64,000 bases of DNA from Peribolospora baueri (taxonomy: Eukaryota; Basidiomycota; Peribolosporomycetes; Peribolosporales; Peribolosporaceae). Position numbers and translations under genes: made by a program. Where the stretch lies: contig JAMDHS010000090.1 in NCBI GenBank assembly GCA_029717555.1, positions 1 to 64,000 of the forward strand. Direction: 5' to 3'. Below, in pieces: positions 1 to 10,116 of the stretch. The first letter of the stretch is position 1, and the number at the start of each line of letters is the position of its first letter. Under the pieces are notes generated by a model. The model was not told the origin of the DNA and did no database searches. It worked only from the letters and a program-made list of their open reading frames with translations.

Positions 1-322
1 GTCCACCCCCCCCCCCCCCCCAATCTAATTCTTTGTCGCACAGTTCATGGGCAAGTCTTTGAGCTGAAGCTATGTCGTGTGGCATGCGTGGCAGGCGACC
101 AGCTTCTGTATGTCAGTCCGGATGCTCGGTTTCCGGAGTGGAGGTGTAAGGCTGGCTGTTCGCCTTGCTTCTCCGCTCATGTCATATTATAGCGCTGAAC
201 ACAAGACATTGGACCTATGGCGCTCATCGTTTCGGAGAGAAGAGAGGGACGGACTGGGAGCGGATTGAGATGGGTTTAGGGAAGGTAAAAAGGGGCGAGA
301 GAAGGAAGAAAAGGGCGAAGGA

Positions 323-1375
323 CTAGCGCGTAAGAAGAGGCGAGGTGCCTGAGGCGATAGAAGGTCTTCGACGAACCTTGGTGCCTGACATCCAAATGAA
401 ACCAAAATCGGCAAGTACGTTAGGGATCAAGTCGGTGACCTTGTTCGGGCTGCAAAGATCCACTACGGGGCGAAGTTTCCCGTGCTGCCAAATCACGAAT
501 ACCGGCCATCTGAAAGGGGAACCTCGAGGCGACTTTCGGCGCGGAGCTGGTCGAAGATTTTGTCGACGATGGCGCGACCACGCGGCGAGAGACGGTAGAG
601 GCGAGGCTTCGGGGTGCGGAAACGACTGTCGTTGAGGTGGACATACGCTCGCCGTCATTGAAGGGGCCTAGGCAGGCCGAGGCGGAAGAGACCGGCGAAT
701 TCGCGGATAAGACCCTCTAGCTAAGAGATTTGGCGAGGCGTGATATCGAGAATACGGGCAAGACGTCCAGCGCTGGCCTCGGGCGAGAGTCAGACGGCGA
801 AAGGAGGAGCGAGCTTCGAACGACGCTGGCGCGGAGGGACCTGGCCGACTGGACGTGGACCTATTGCTCCCCGACGACGAAGTTGGTGTCTGGTCCCTCG
901 TGTTCCTCGACGACGTGGTGGTTGTCTCTCCATTTTCCGAGAACCTAGAGGTTGGGTGCGGAGGTTGCGCGGTCCAATGGCGCTGAGACGGCGGCGGCGG
1001 GCGGCGAGCGGACGAAGGAGGCGCCGCCCGTGGTGGCTGTGTGGATGGAGGAGGCCGGCTGAGTGGAGGCCGGTATGAGGGTGCCGGAGGCGGCCCCGAA
1101 GATGGAGATGGCCGCGATCCCGCTCTCCTTGCTCGCCGCTCCGCCTTTTGGTGGTACGAGTAGCCGAACATGCTCGGTCGACTTGACCTTCCTCCGGCCT
1201 CTCCCGCTGTCGGTGGACTAGCAGAGGAAGCTGCCTCGGCCGCAGTTTTACCATCTAGACTCCTCCCGGTAGTAAAGCTCATGAGCGAGAGGTAAGGTGA
1301 AGGAAGAAGGAGCCCGCACTCCGACGATGGCGTTGATGAAGTCGCTATTCTCGAGTGCTCCTGGAGGCGCGGCAA
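323..1375 (-). mobile_element. worn relic of a retrotransposon pol region
   Basis: On the minus strand at about 405-515, a short frame carries a stretch resembling the fingers region of LTR-retrotransposon reverse transcriptase (a PVFV start, then GKLRPVVDL followed by an NKVT-like end). The rest of the span to about 1375 is Arg/Ser/Pro-rich, in broken frames, and cannot be assigned to parts. The element is clearly broken in several places. No terminal repeats, integrase or RNase H could be seen. The family is most like Ty3/gypsy by this one motif, but that is weak. It appears old, because little recognisable sequence is left. Confidence 0.4.
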
Positions 1376-1651
1376 TGTTGTACGACGACATTAATGGCGT
1401 AGTGTCTTGATTGGTGATATGATAGTTATCGTCGCCCGGGGTGGGAAGAGTGTCGGAGGTAAGCTCTGAGGTAAGGTTCTTCGAGCCGACCCAGTTGAGG
1501 GCGAGAGTGGTGGCATAGGGAGTGAGATGCGAGGCGGCCGTCTTACGTCAGCAGGTAGAGGTCAAGGAGGGCCTAAGAGGGGAACATATGCTGCGCAAGA
1601 TGGAAGGAGAGAGGATGATCGGGGTCTTGTCTATCTTCAGTCTCCCCATAA

Positions 1652-1765
1652 ACCGAACGGAACCCGAAGGCGCTCATTCCCAACATAGGGCTGAGCTCCA
1701 ATGGGACCTCGGGATGCAGCGATGCCAAATGGAACCCTTTGCAACCCGTCGACAGGGCACGAGAA
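1652..1765. repeat. dispersed ~130-base repeat, copy 3 (divergent)
   Basis: This stretch matches the two better copies at 4269-4401 and 4452-4582: an ACGGAACCCGAAGG-type start, then ATTCC..., AGGGCTGAGCTCCAATG and a CCGT-containing end. It is the most diverged of the three and lies in the same orientation. It does not belong to a recognisable gene. Confidence 0.6.
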
Positions 1766-1951
1766 GAGGAGGGAGGGGGAAATGGTTTGCTATATTTCTA
1801 CTTGGGGGATGGGTTTGATAAGAGCGATGATCCCCTCACCCCGACCCATTCCTTCGCAGAGAATCAACAAAAAACCGAAGACCGTCGGAAGACGAGGCGG
1901 TGCATAAGTGGTGCAGGCTGCAGCGCCGAGGGTACACCGTGCGCAAAGATG

Positions 1952-1957
1952 CACGTG
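1952..1957. promoter_or_regulatory. CACGTG box upstream of the FYVE-RING gene
   Basis: A perfect palindromic CACGTG followed by AC lies 94-99 bases before the chosen ATG. In fungi this E-box core is bound by bHLH factors such as Cbf1. The same CACGTGAC form occurs upstream of other genes in this window. Function is inferred from position only. Confidence 0.35.
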
Positions 1958-2050
1958 ACCCGCCCATTATGGGAGGCCGCCCTGGCGCTCGTTATCAGCG
2001 ACGTTGGACATCGACCGACCGGCTTTCCTTCCTCCTCTCTCCACCTCGCC

Positions 2051-3316
2051 ATGTCTGCTCTCCCACCCCGTTCACATCGCCCGCGGCCCATCCTCTCCGG
2101 CGTGGCACAGACGATCGACGCATCGAAATGCTCCTCCTGCGCCAAGAGCCTCAGCTTCTTCGGCTTCGGCGGCTCGAGGAAGCACTGCACCCATTGCGGT
2201 CTCAGCTTTTGCTCGGACTGCACCTCAAAGGAGGGTATCGTGCAAAGGGGAGACCGGTGGGTACCCATGCCCCTGTGTGTGGAGTGTTGGTCCCTTTTTG
2301 TAAGTGAGTAGATCAGAAGTGTCCAGCTCTACCATCTTTCAGCACGCCGGCCGACCGCCTCGCGCTCACGCTGCGTCTTTCCCATTTGTCGCTTCCGTAC
2401 GTCGGTCGCTCTCCTGCTCAGTCACCTCTACGCCGCCTTCAGAGCTAAGCAACGTGCCCACAGGCTCACAAAGCTCAGCTTCCCCAAATTCCAACGCGAA
2501 CTTTATGACCATTGCCTCGTTGCTCTCCCCCGCCGCACCACCTGTGTCCACGCTGCCGATCTCGAACTTGAAACGGATCCTCTTGCTCGAGAATGTCTCG
2601 GTGGACTATTCTTCGGGAGCGGTGTTGGAGAAAGGCGACCTGGTGAGGAAGGTGGAAGCTCTGGTGGAAGATGAGAGAAGGAGGGTGAGAGAAAAAAAGG
2701 AGAGGGACGAGATTTTTTTTTCTTTTTTTGAGAAGGAGAAGAGAGAGAGGGAAGAGAGGAGAGAGAGGGAGGACAGGGCTAGGGAGTTTAGGGAGAAGGC
2801 GGATCAGGTAGGGATGTCAGGCGGGGACGGGGGCGGGGTGGAAGGAAGTAAGGAAGAAGCGAAGGTGAAGACGGGAGGGGAAGGTGGAGGTGTCCAGGCA
2901 AACAGTAGTCTCTGCGTCTTGTGTTATGACGGTGAGTCTTACTTGATCCAACTGCCCTCTACCGCCGTTGTCCCGAATTCTTACTCGCCGCACTCTCCGC
3001 TCCCTAATTGTGGCCTCGGACAACGCGCGATGCACCCATCAGACGAAGTTAATCACGCCCTCCTTCCATGTGGACACCTCGTGCTGTGCAAGGACTGCTC
3101 CGAAGGTGAGTAAACTTCCTTCATGGACGCTGCTACGCCGGCTGGCCCGTGCATTGTTACACACTCCAGGCGCTTACTCTGTTATCACGGCTCGCCCGTC
3201 ATGCTCTCTTTTACCCGACCGCGTCTCCCACGTTCGAAGCGATAATGACGACGACGCGCGAGTGTCCCATGTGCAGAAAGCGCATCAAGTCTACGTTGAG
3301 GGTCTTCAAGGGTTGA
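2051..3316 (+). CDS. FYVE-RING E3 ubiquitin ligase (RNF34/rififylin type)
   Basis: Predicted 325-residue protein with exons 2051-2299, 2343-2931, 3043-3105 and 3240-3316; all phases agree. Residues 27-79 form a FYVE-like zinc finger with eight cysteines (27, 30, 46, 49, 54, 57, 76, 79) around KHCTHCG, in place of the usual basic RHHCR core, so lipid binding may be weak as in RNF34/CARP proteins. A SAP-like helical segment (about 154-198, LPISNLKRILL then DLVRKVEAL) follows, then a charged Glu/Arg coiled-coil stretch. The C-terminal RING (about 273-325) has LCVLC, LPCGHLVLCKDC and CPMCRKRIKS. This domain order is the one known for endosome-linked E3 ligases that ubiquitinate apoptotic or sorting targets; the target here is unknown. 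The start was chosen because the ATG directly precedes the finger. Family confidence is high; the acceptor at 3239 is the weakest splice site. Confidence 0.85.
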
Positions 3317-4268
3317 TTGACAACATGACCCAGCGAAGGGAAGGACTTCCCGATTGTCGCATTTCGCACCCCACCGCGATGACACCTTTCATACATATAC
3401 ACACCCACCACACCAAACACGCTTCGTCCATATTCTCCCTGGGCGCTCATTTACACCTTTGTTCTACCACAAAGTAGGCAGCACCCCTGTCTTTCCCCCA
3501 TCCTTCCTCCCTCACCACGTCATCCCCTTCATTCCCTCGATTCAATTCGCCGCCCAGCTCGCATCCAACTTCCGGCATACATGCCCCCGTCCGTCCACGT
3601 CCACCTTTTTCATCCGAACCCGTTCACGTTGCAGCGCGACTTGGCGGTCTGCACAAGACCGGCGCCGCGTCGTCATTGGCAGAAAGGAAAGGTGGATGAG
3701 ACCGGCGTTCGAGCGATGAAGCCCTGTGCGATGTTTTTCCATGGTTTTTGATCAGCCCTTCCACACCACGTGTGCTTAGAGGGTAACTCGGTTGCTGGAG
3801 CTGAACTTGACGGCGGTGAAGCTAGGTTAGCGCTCGCTCTTCCCAGGGAAGGCGAGACGAGGTAGGAGTTGGAGTGGAAGCAGCGCTCAGCAGTCGGCTG
3901 GCTCCTCCTTCTCGGAGGTCATAAGAACCAAGGGAGAGGCCGCCGATGGGGCGCTGGTTTGTAGACAAGAAGAGCTGTGGGGTGGGCCCATCGACGACGA
4001 ACGTGGGTGGATGTGCTCGTGACGAAAAAGGGGTGAGCGAGGTAGAGTCGGGTAGAGTCGTCGCTGACGGGAAGGAACGTTCCAGAGCGAGCGACGTCGA
4101 CCAGAATGAAGTTTCTTCTTCCGGCGTAAACGAACACAGCTAGGCCAGCGAAATGGAAATGTTCGTTCGAACCGATTGAATTCCACTGGCGTTCCATCCC
4201 ATTCTCCACCATATACTCGGTCTTGTCGACGACACTCCTTCCACCCACTCCGCCTATCATCCCTCGTG

Positions 4269-4401
4269 TCCTAATTCCAGACGGAATCCGAAAGAGCCCA
4301 TTCCCTACAAGAGGGCTGAGCCCCAATGAGACCTCCAGGGCGCAGGGGCGCCAATTGATACCCGTTGCGACCCGTTGGGGGAAACACTTAGGTCGGATCA
4401 T
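4269..4401. repeat. ~130-base direct repeat, copy 1
   Basis: This pairs with 4452-4582, with 50 bases between the two. Shared blocks include ATTCCAGACGGAA, GGGCTGAGC, CCTCCAGGGCGCAGG, CCAATTG, TACCCGTTGCGA and CCGTTGGGGGAAACAC. By eye about four in five bases agree, and most differences are transitions. No coding function or element family is recognised. It could be a piece of a larger mobile element. Confidence 0.8.
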
Positions 4402-4451
4402 CGCAGGGTGAGGGAGGGCTTGTCTCTATCTGTAGGGGTGGTCGTCACGTG

Positions 4452-4582
4452 CCCTCATTCCAGACGGAACCCAAGGGCGCCCATTTCTCACAAGGGGGCT
4501 GAGCTCCAATGAACCTCCAGGGCGCAGGAACACCAATTGGTACCCGTTGCGATCCGTTGGGGGAAACACGAGGTCAGACCAT
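4452..4582. repeat. ~130-base direct repeat, copy 2
   Basis: This is the second copy of the unit at 4269-4401, in the same orientation. A CACGTG (4446-4451) lies just before it. The unit ends in a purine run GGGGGAAACAC. A third, weaker copy is at 1652-1765. Confidence 0.8.
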
Positions 4583-5945
4583 GGTCGCTTCGCCGTCCCT
4601 TTGTTTGCACCTTGTTGTTCGGCCCGCCCGCAAGTGCCGCCGTTGCCGCTGAACCCAAGACTGGTTATGCGACCAAAGTCGTGGGCCGGAGGAAGGTGTG
4701 ATAGTCCAAGATGTGCCGTAGGGTGGGGACAACCTTTGTGAAGTTGATTAGGGCAATGTGTGGCAATGTGTTGTTGGTAAGAAGGTCCCAGACATGGTGA
4801 GGATTTGGGTACGCATGCGGAAGCGACATCGGGAGCGACGGCTGCAAAGTAGTGGTGCGGGAGCGCGGCCCAGGTGTAGAACAGGCGGAAGCGGTAGTGG
4901 CCCAGGTCAGGTTTTGTGTGAGAACGGGCGACCTGAGTGAAGCGGTAGTGAGTGAAGCGGTAGTGGTGCGTGACGGCGGCGAGGGCGGCCTGGATCGAGT
5001 CCTGTGTGAGAACATCAACCACATTCTGGAATAGTATAGACCGTAAGACATGTTAAGCCTTCCTTCCTTTCTCAAGAGAGAAAGCCTGACTCCCCATTTA
5101 CTTTATTCGGGAGCGGCGCGACGGAGCTTTGCCTTCCAATTGGTCTTGACCGTCCATAAGTCTTAAGATACCGAAGACTCAGGCGTTGGGGTGGGAGCAG
5201 GCGCAGGTTCTGATGGAGTGGGTGACATGGTATGTGAGGATTATGGCAAAGCAGGAAGAGAGAAGAGAAAGCCCGCCAGTGATGGTTATGGAAAGAAGGA
5301 TGAGGAGAAGGTTTGTGGAGTGGATTGGAGTGAGGATGGAGGGAGAGCGGACGGGTAACGGGGCCCTCTTTGTACCTTTTTCCTTGGGACTGGACCGCTC
5401 TTCGTCTATGACAAGAACGTTTGTTGAGTGTGAATGAGACAGTGTCCGTTGCCGAGTGCGAATGAGACGATGTCCCATCTCGGGGCGAAGACTGAGAGGT
5501 CTCGGTCCGGGTGAACACTGCAAAGACAAGACGATACAACGTCTCGCTTGACGCGACCTCCCGCATCTTCTCACACGCCCTCCAAGCGCGGAATCGAACC
5601 CCCGTTCCGCAACAGGAAACCTCTGCTAAAAAGGGTGCAGGACACGTTAGGACGCAAGGAAATGCGGTCGATGAAACGACGTAGCCATTCATGGTGACGC
5701 ATTCGTATATGAGGGCCAGTACGCTGCAGCGTTGACCCCGCCAAGGAGTGGTCCAACATGAAGGAACGGCGAGGCCGTCCAGGCCAGCTGAAGCCCGTCG
5801 TCCCTGCGAGGAGGTTCAGAGAAAGAAACTGCGGTTCATCCTTCCACAGACGAAAGGGAAGCTTGCGCGCACCGTCAACCGAAACAAGACGCTGTGGAAT
5901 GAGTTCATTGCGCGGCCGACTTGAATGCAAGTGAAGATGCCCGAA

Positions 5946-8900
5946 TCAAGATGCGCTCTTGCCCAAACCCGTTCCCGTTTCACCTAGCCCCTCGGCCCTT
6001 CCTTCTGGAGTCTGCCTCCCTTTCTCCTCTACTTCAATCCCCTCCCTACGCTCCTCAATCTCCCTATCCTCCTTCTCCAGGGCCGTGGCCACCTTGCTCC
6101 TGGCACGAATGCGCCCTCCAAAGAACAGGAGGATAAAAGGCACGATGCCCAGGGCGAACCCAACAGAGGCCAAGATGGTAGACGCAATTGGGTAGCCAAG
6201 CCTCTCGTACTTCCGGTGAGGTGGATGACAGGTGGTAGAGGAAAAAGGAAGGGTTGGAGTCCGGAAAAGGAAATTGAGGATGCGCAATCCCTGATTCTGA
6301 AGGCGTGGGGCTAGAGAGAAACGCTTCCTCGCTCACCATTTGGAGAGTGAACAGAGGGAAGCAACCTGCAAAGACATTCCTGTAAGGGCAACACAAAGGT
6401 GGAGAGAAAGCCTTAGTATGAAGATCATCTCACAATCCAATCGAAAGACGTACCGGAGGAAAGATTGAGCTGCCAAGGCCGACGAAGAATATCGCTCGTA
6501 CGCTTCAGAATCATAAAGAGAGTTGGAAGATGATATGAGCGAGGTTTGTTAGGTACCACGTTTGCGGCTCAATTCGCACGAAAACCGGCGCGGAGGGGAG
6601 ATCACTGGTTGAATTTGATTGACCACTCACCATCGGCCATATATGAGAAGACGGCGCAATACAGGGCGTATTCACCGATGCTGACGACGACGATTCCCAG
6701 CGCAGGGAGGATCCAGTGAATCCCTGGTCGGCCCGCCCATGCATACCTGAATTGGACGGTCGGAATGGCGCCAAGGAGGCACGAGCACGTAGATTGCGGT
6801 CGATGAGCGCCTAAAGATCGCGGGGAAAGAGAGCGCAAGGCTCGATTCGGCATAGGACGAAAAGCACCCACCACATCATCCCGGTAGGGAACAAGATACT
6901 GCCAATACAAGCCCAGTAAAGTCTCGCTTCAGGTGGCGCCCGTCCTCCGCTTTTCTTCGCCTCCCTCTCATAGAGATAATCCTGATGCAGGTTGTTGAGG
7001 AAGCCGATGACGGCTCCGATGAGGATGGTAACGAGGACGAGACCTTGTTCGCCTTGATTGAAGCCGTACTGGGCGAAGACGAGGGGGACAGACTCGAGGA
7101 GGATGAATATGCAGCCGTACTGAGTGTGAGAAGAGGAGAACGATCGAGAATGGGAAACTCTCAGTAAACGAGCTCTGGGTCTTTCTGTTGTGGCGAAACG
7201 ATGTTGCGCCGGAAAAGGGTTCATCGTGGACGAAAAGGATCAGAACTTACTGCGAAAGCGATCCACAAACTGAACGCTGTCACGACAGGCTCGGTGAGCA
7301 GGTAGAGGAATGGCCTGGTTAAGCTGACGGTTAAGAGAGCAGAGAAGTTGGCACGCTCGTCGTCTGCCTGGCTGAGGTGCAGTCTCCCCGTCTCCTCTGT
7401 CAATTTACGCGCTCTACGGGAGAGGATGACCGATCCGCGGGTTTCTTTGAGGAAGAAGACGAGGAGAAGGCCGCACAGCGCGCTAATAATCATCTGATAA
7501 TTGAGTCAGTGGACGGGGAGAGGGGGACAATAGGACAAGTGAGCAGGGCCCTCTGTATCATCCAGTGGCAAACGAAGACTTGTTACTAGCAGAGAAGGAG
7601 CACGCAAGAAGGGGACTCACCTGCACCCAGAAAATCCATCTCCATCCGAGCTTTGGGTCCTGGGCGATGAATCCAAAGCACATCGGTGCTAAGGCCTGGC
7701 CGAAAACTGCACCGAAAAAGACATATTAACGTGTAAGCGCCTCGAACGCTTTGCATGTCCGTTCGTTGTCGACGCTGGTGTTCGGGCGTCTCCAAGAAAG
7801 ACAAAGTGGACCACACGCACACATGAACAATGAGTAAATGCCCATCGGCGTCCCCCTTTCTCTGGCCCTGAACATGTCCGACACCGTGCCGCCGACCATG
7901 GAGTTTCCGGCGCTGGTGGCGCAGCCGTGCAAGCCGCGAATAACAAGCATGGTGGTAATATTTGGCGCTAGGGCCTGTGGAATGAAACAGATGAGAAAGC
8001 TGCGGAAGGCGTGGTAGAGAAAATAGGAGGGAAAAAGTGACAAAGAGGAGAATGTGTTAAGATTTGAAGTTCGTAGGGAGATTAAACCGGCGTGTTCGTG
8101 TAAGGGTTTCAAATTGCACTCACACAAGCATAGAACCGTGAAACTGGAAGAAGGATACGAAAGTCGTTCGTCAATACTTATCCTCAAGACGTACTTCTCG
8201 GATGGACTATTTACGATAGGCGCGCGACCGAACACTTCTGAGAGCGGGGCGAGTGCCATGGGGGCGACGGCGGTCATTACGAGCAACTGAGCCAATCCAG
8301 GAAGGGGAGGCAAAAATTGCGTGGGCAAGGTGGAGATGAGCGCGCAAGGCTTACTAGAAGATGGAAGCCACAATCCGCTCACCGTTGTCGTTCCCAGTAG
8401 GAAGACCTCCCTACTCGTATGTAAGTCCACCGTAGCACCTTCCAGAGCACTGGCGTATCTGTGAGATCGGTTGCGCCACCGCAAATCAGCGAGACCCGAC
8501 ACTACTCGAACGTCCCACGGCCTTGCCCTCGATACAGGAGCGCGTCTCGCCTTTGGGACAAGCCCGAGCGGAGCGATTCACACTCGACGCATGAAGACTT
8601 ACCCCGTAGCATTGGCGGCGGTTATGAAGGTGAAAAAAATGACTGTGAGCGCTATGCGCCATTTCTTGCCAGCTATGAATGAGGCAGGCGTTCAATGGCG
8701 AGGTGGGTCCAAGCGAGTGGTCAGCGAATCGAGCTGATCGACGGATTGGAATGCCCACTGGATGGCTTCTGCTTTGCAGGTTGCGTTTTCTTGAACCCTC
8801 TCTCCAATTATGCGGCCATGCCAACGCATTCCTGCCCTCGGTCCTCGCACTCACCCTTCCAGTTCATAGGATCCTCCGGATCGTCCGGCGCCCACGTGAT

Positions 8901-9248
8901 GTAGATCGCGTTTGGTTTGCTCGACACGGCCGCGAGAGGGGATATGAGCGACGACGGCGGGGGGATCACAATATGGGCATCCTCCCCAGTCTGGTGTGGG
9001 GCTTCTGAGTCTTCCCCGCGTGCAGCTGGCGGTGTGGACAAAGAAGGAGCTAGGAGCGTGGAAGGCGTTTGAGGGGATGATGAAGAAGCACAAACGTGTT
9101 GACCGATGTCGTCCACTTCGGCATCTGGAGGGGAGGTGGAGGCGTAGAAGCGCAAGCCAAAGTCTTGTTCAGACGGACGAGCATGACAACGGTAGTCCGG
9201 TGGGTGGTCGCGAGATGCGTCGTGGCCAGCGGTGTCAGAGTGAGCCAT
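5946..9248 (-). CDS. major facilitator transporter, DHA1 drug/polyamine type
   Basis: Predicted 619-residue proton antiporter of the fungal plasma membrane, probably exporting drugs or polyamines. Thirteen exons: 9248-8855, 8672-8603, 8458-8383, 8286-8215, 8143-8124, 7999-7821, 7706-7621, 7493-7251, 7119-6872, 6746-6631, 6502-6454, 6379-6337, 6209-5946. The N-terminal cytosolic tail (about 130 residues) ends in the family signature ITWAPDDPEDPMNW. Motif A between helices 2 and 3 reads LAPLSEVFGRAPIF. Later come LAPNITTMLVIRGLHG, ERGTPMGIYSLFM, GQALAPMCFGF, GWRWIFWVQ and the cytosolic loop FLKETRG. The C-terminus has SSSALAAQSFLRNVFAG, then LGYPIAST and a basic end RIRARS. Exon 5 is only 20 bases. 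The phases close throughout. Substrate cannot be told from sequence. An upstream minus-strand frame at 9644-9435 could be an extra 5' exon, but nothing demands it. Confidence 0.85.
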
Positions 9249-9715
9249 GCTTCTTGACTAGACAGGTAAGTGGGGATGGGGACTGGTTGTGCTAATGAAT
9301 CAAAAGCCGCGACCGATGATTTCTCCCTGGCGATTCAGAGAGCGAGATGGACCACAACCCGACCTGCTGTCGGCAGACGTCCGACCTGGCCGATGGGTAT
9401 CAAGAGAGAGGATGTGAGGCGAGAAAAAAAGAGGTCAACAAGAAGGGACAAGACGTGGCGAGGACGACGAGGTTTGAGGCTTGCGGTCAAGGAGATGAGC
9501 AGGTGAGTCAGAGTCAGATGAATTTTGCGACGCCACAGGCGCCCAGTCATCTCCACCATCTGATCCGAACGACCGCTTTCTTGAAGCACGACCAGGAAAC
9601 GCTTTCTTTCGTGCAATGATTGGCCCGGCCGAGGTTCTTGACACGGTGACTCCCGCCGGCGGTAGTAAGTCGGATCCCTCGGCTGGTCTCAGCCCCGAGG
9701 GAGGATAGGGTTATG

Positions 9716-9721
9716 CACGTG
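9716..9721. promoter_or_regulatory. CACGTG box between DHA1 transporter and MAP65 genes
   Basis: A CACGTGAC sequence lies in the divergent promoter, about 400 bases before the MAP65 ATG and 470 before the transporter ATG. It is of the same form as the box upstream of the FYVE-RING gene. Role inferred only. Confidence 0.3.
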
Positions 9722-9840
9722 ACTCCTGGATGCCGACGCGTCCCGCGCGCCGCGCTGCGAAGGTTTGGGCGTGGCGACACTGGCCGGGCGGATGGAGATT
9801 ATTCGTCGAAGGTCAACATCTCATCTTCACATCGCAACCC

Positions 9841-9894
9841 CCTCGTCTGTGCAACGGCCTCGTCTCTGCAACGAATGCTCGTCTCTGCAACGAG
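9841..9894. repeat. three tandem 17-19-base units
   Basis: Three successive units share the core CTCGTCTsTGCAACG. They sit in the 5' region of the MAP65 gene and might be repeated protein-binding sites or a small tandem duplication. Confidence 0.6.
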
Positions 9895-10116
9895 TGGATA
9901 GGAGACAGGCGACAAACGGCTTTGTGGCTCTCCTCCTCCCTTCTCCTCCCTACACCGGGGGGCGTCCTCTCTCGGTTATCAACAAACTCAACGAACCGCT
10001 GTGATTTCGTCCCCGTCACGTATCCAACGATCGTCCTCGAAGAGACGCGCAAGTTAAGAGACCTCCATCGGTCGGACATCTTCCCCTCCCCTTTTCGACC
10101 GTCCCCCCATCAAGCC

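Larger units (their letters stand above)
1..2050. other. gene-poor left edge with relic sequence
   Basis: No convincing host gene was found before the FYVE-RING gene at 2051. The stretch opens with a run of about 16 C (6-22). It holds a worn reverse-transcriptase-like relic on the minus strand, one copy of a ~115-base repeat that recurs near 4.3 and 4.5 kb, and the promoter of the FYVE-RING gene with a CACGTG box. Open frames here are short and low in complexity, and none shows a coherent protein family apart from the relic. Confidence 0.6.
3317..5945. other. intergenic tract with repeats
   Basis: This lies between the convergent FYVE-RING and DHA1 transporter genes. It holds two copies of a ~130-base repeat in direct orientation (4269-4401, 4452-4582), a short tandem motif built on GAAGCGGTAGTG (about 4884-4966), and many short frames without family resemblance. 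I see no functional gene. Confidence 0.6.
9249..10116. other. shared upstream region of the DHA1 transporter and MAP65 genes
   Basis: This divergent region carries a minus-strand frame at 9435-9644 of about 69 residues without recognised family, a CACGTG at 9716-9721, and three imperfect tandem units of 17-19 bases (TCGTCTcTGCAACG core) at 9841-9894. Pyrimidine-rich sequence precedes the MAP65 ATG. Confidence 0.5.

Noticed and set aside
4426-5075. two overlapping minus-strand frames (198 and 136 residues) next to the direct repeats
   Set aside because: They contain short internal duplications (HYRFTHYRFT) caused by tandem DNA repeats and show no domain; probably non-coding repeat sequence.
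5573-5640. tRNA-like T-loop GGTTCGATTCC on the minus strand
   Set aside because: The five-base T stem does not pair well, the GCGGAA/TTCCGC pairing would leave an 11-base loop, and no matching D-arm or acceptor stem could be built upstream.
9435-9644. 69-residue minus-strand frame upstream of the DHA1 transporter gene
   Set aside because: It has no family likeness and the transporter already has a complete N-terminus; it could be a leader exon, but the sequence alone does not support calling it a gene.
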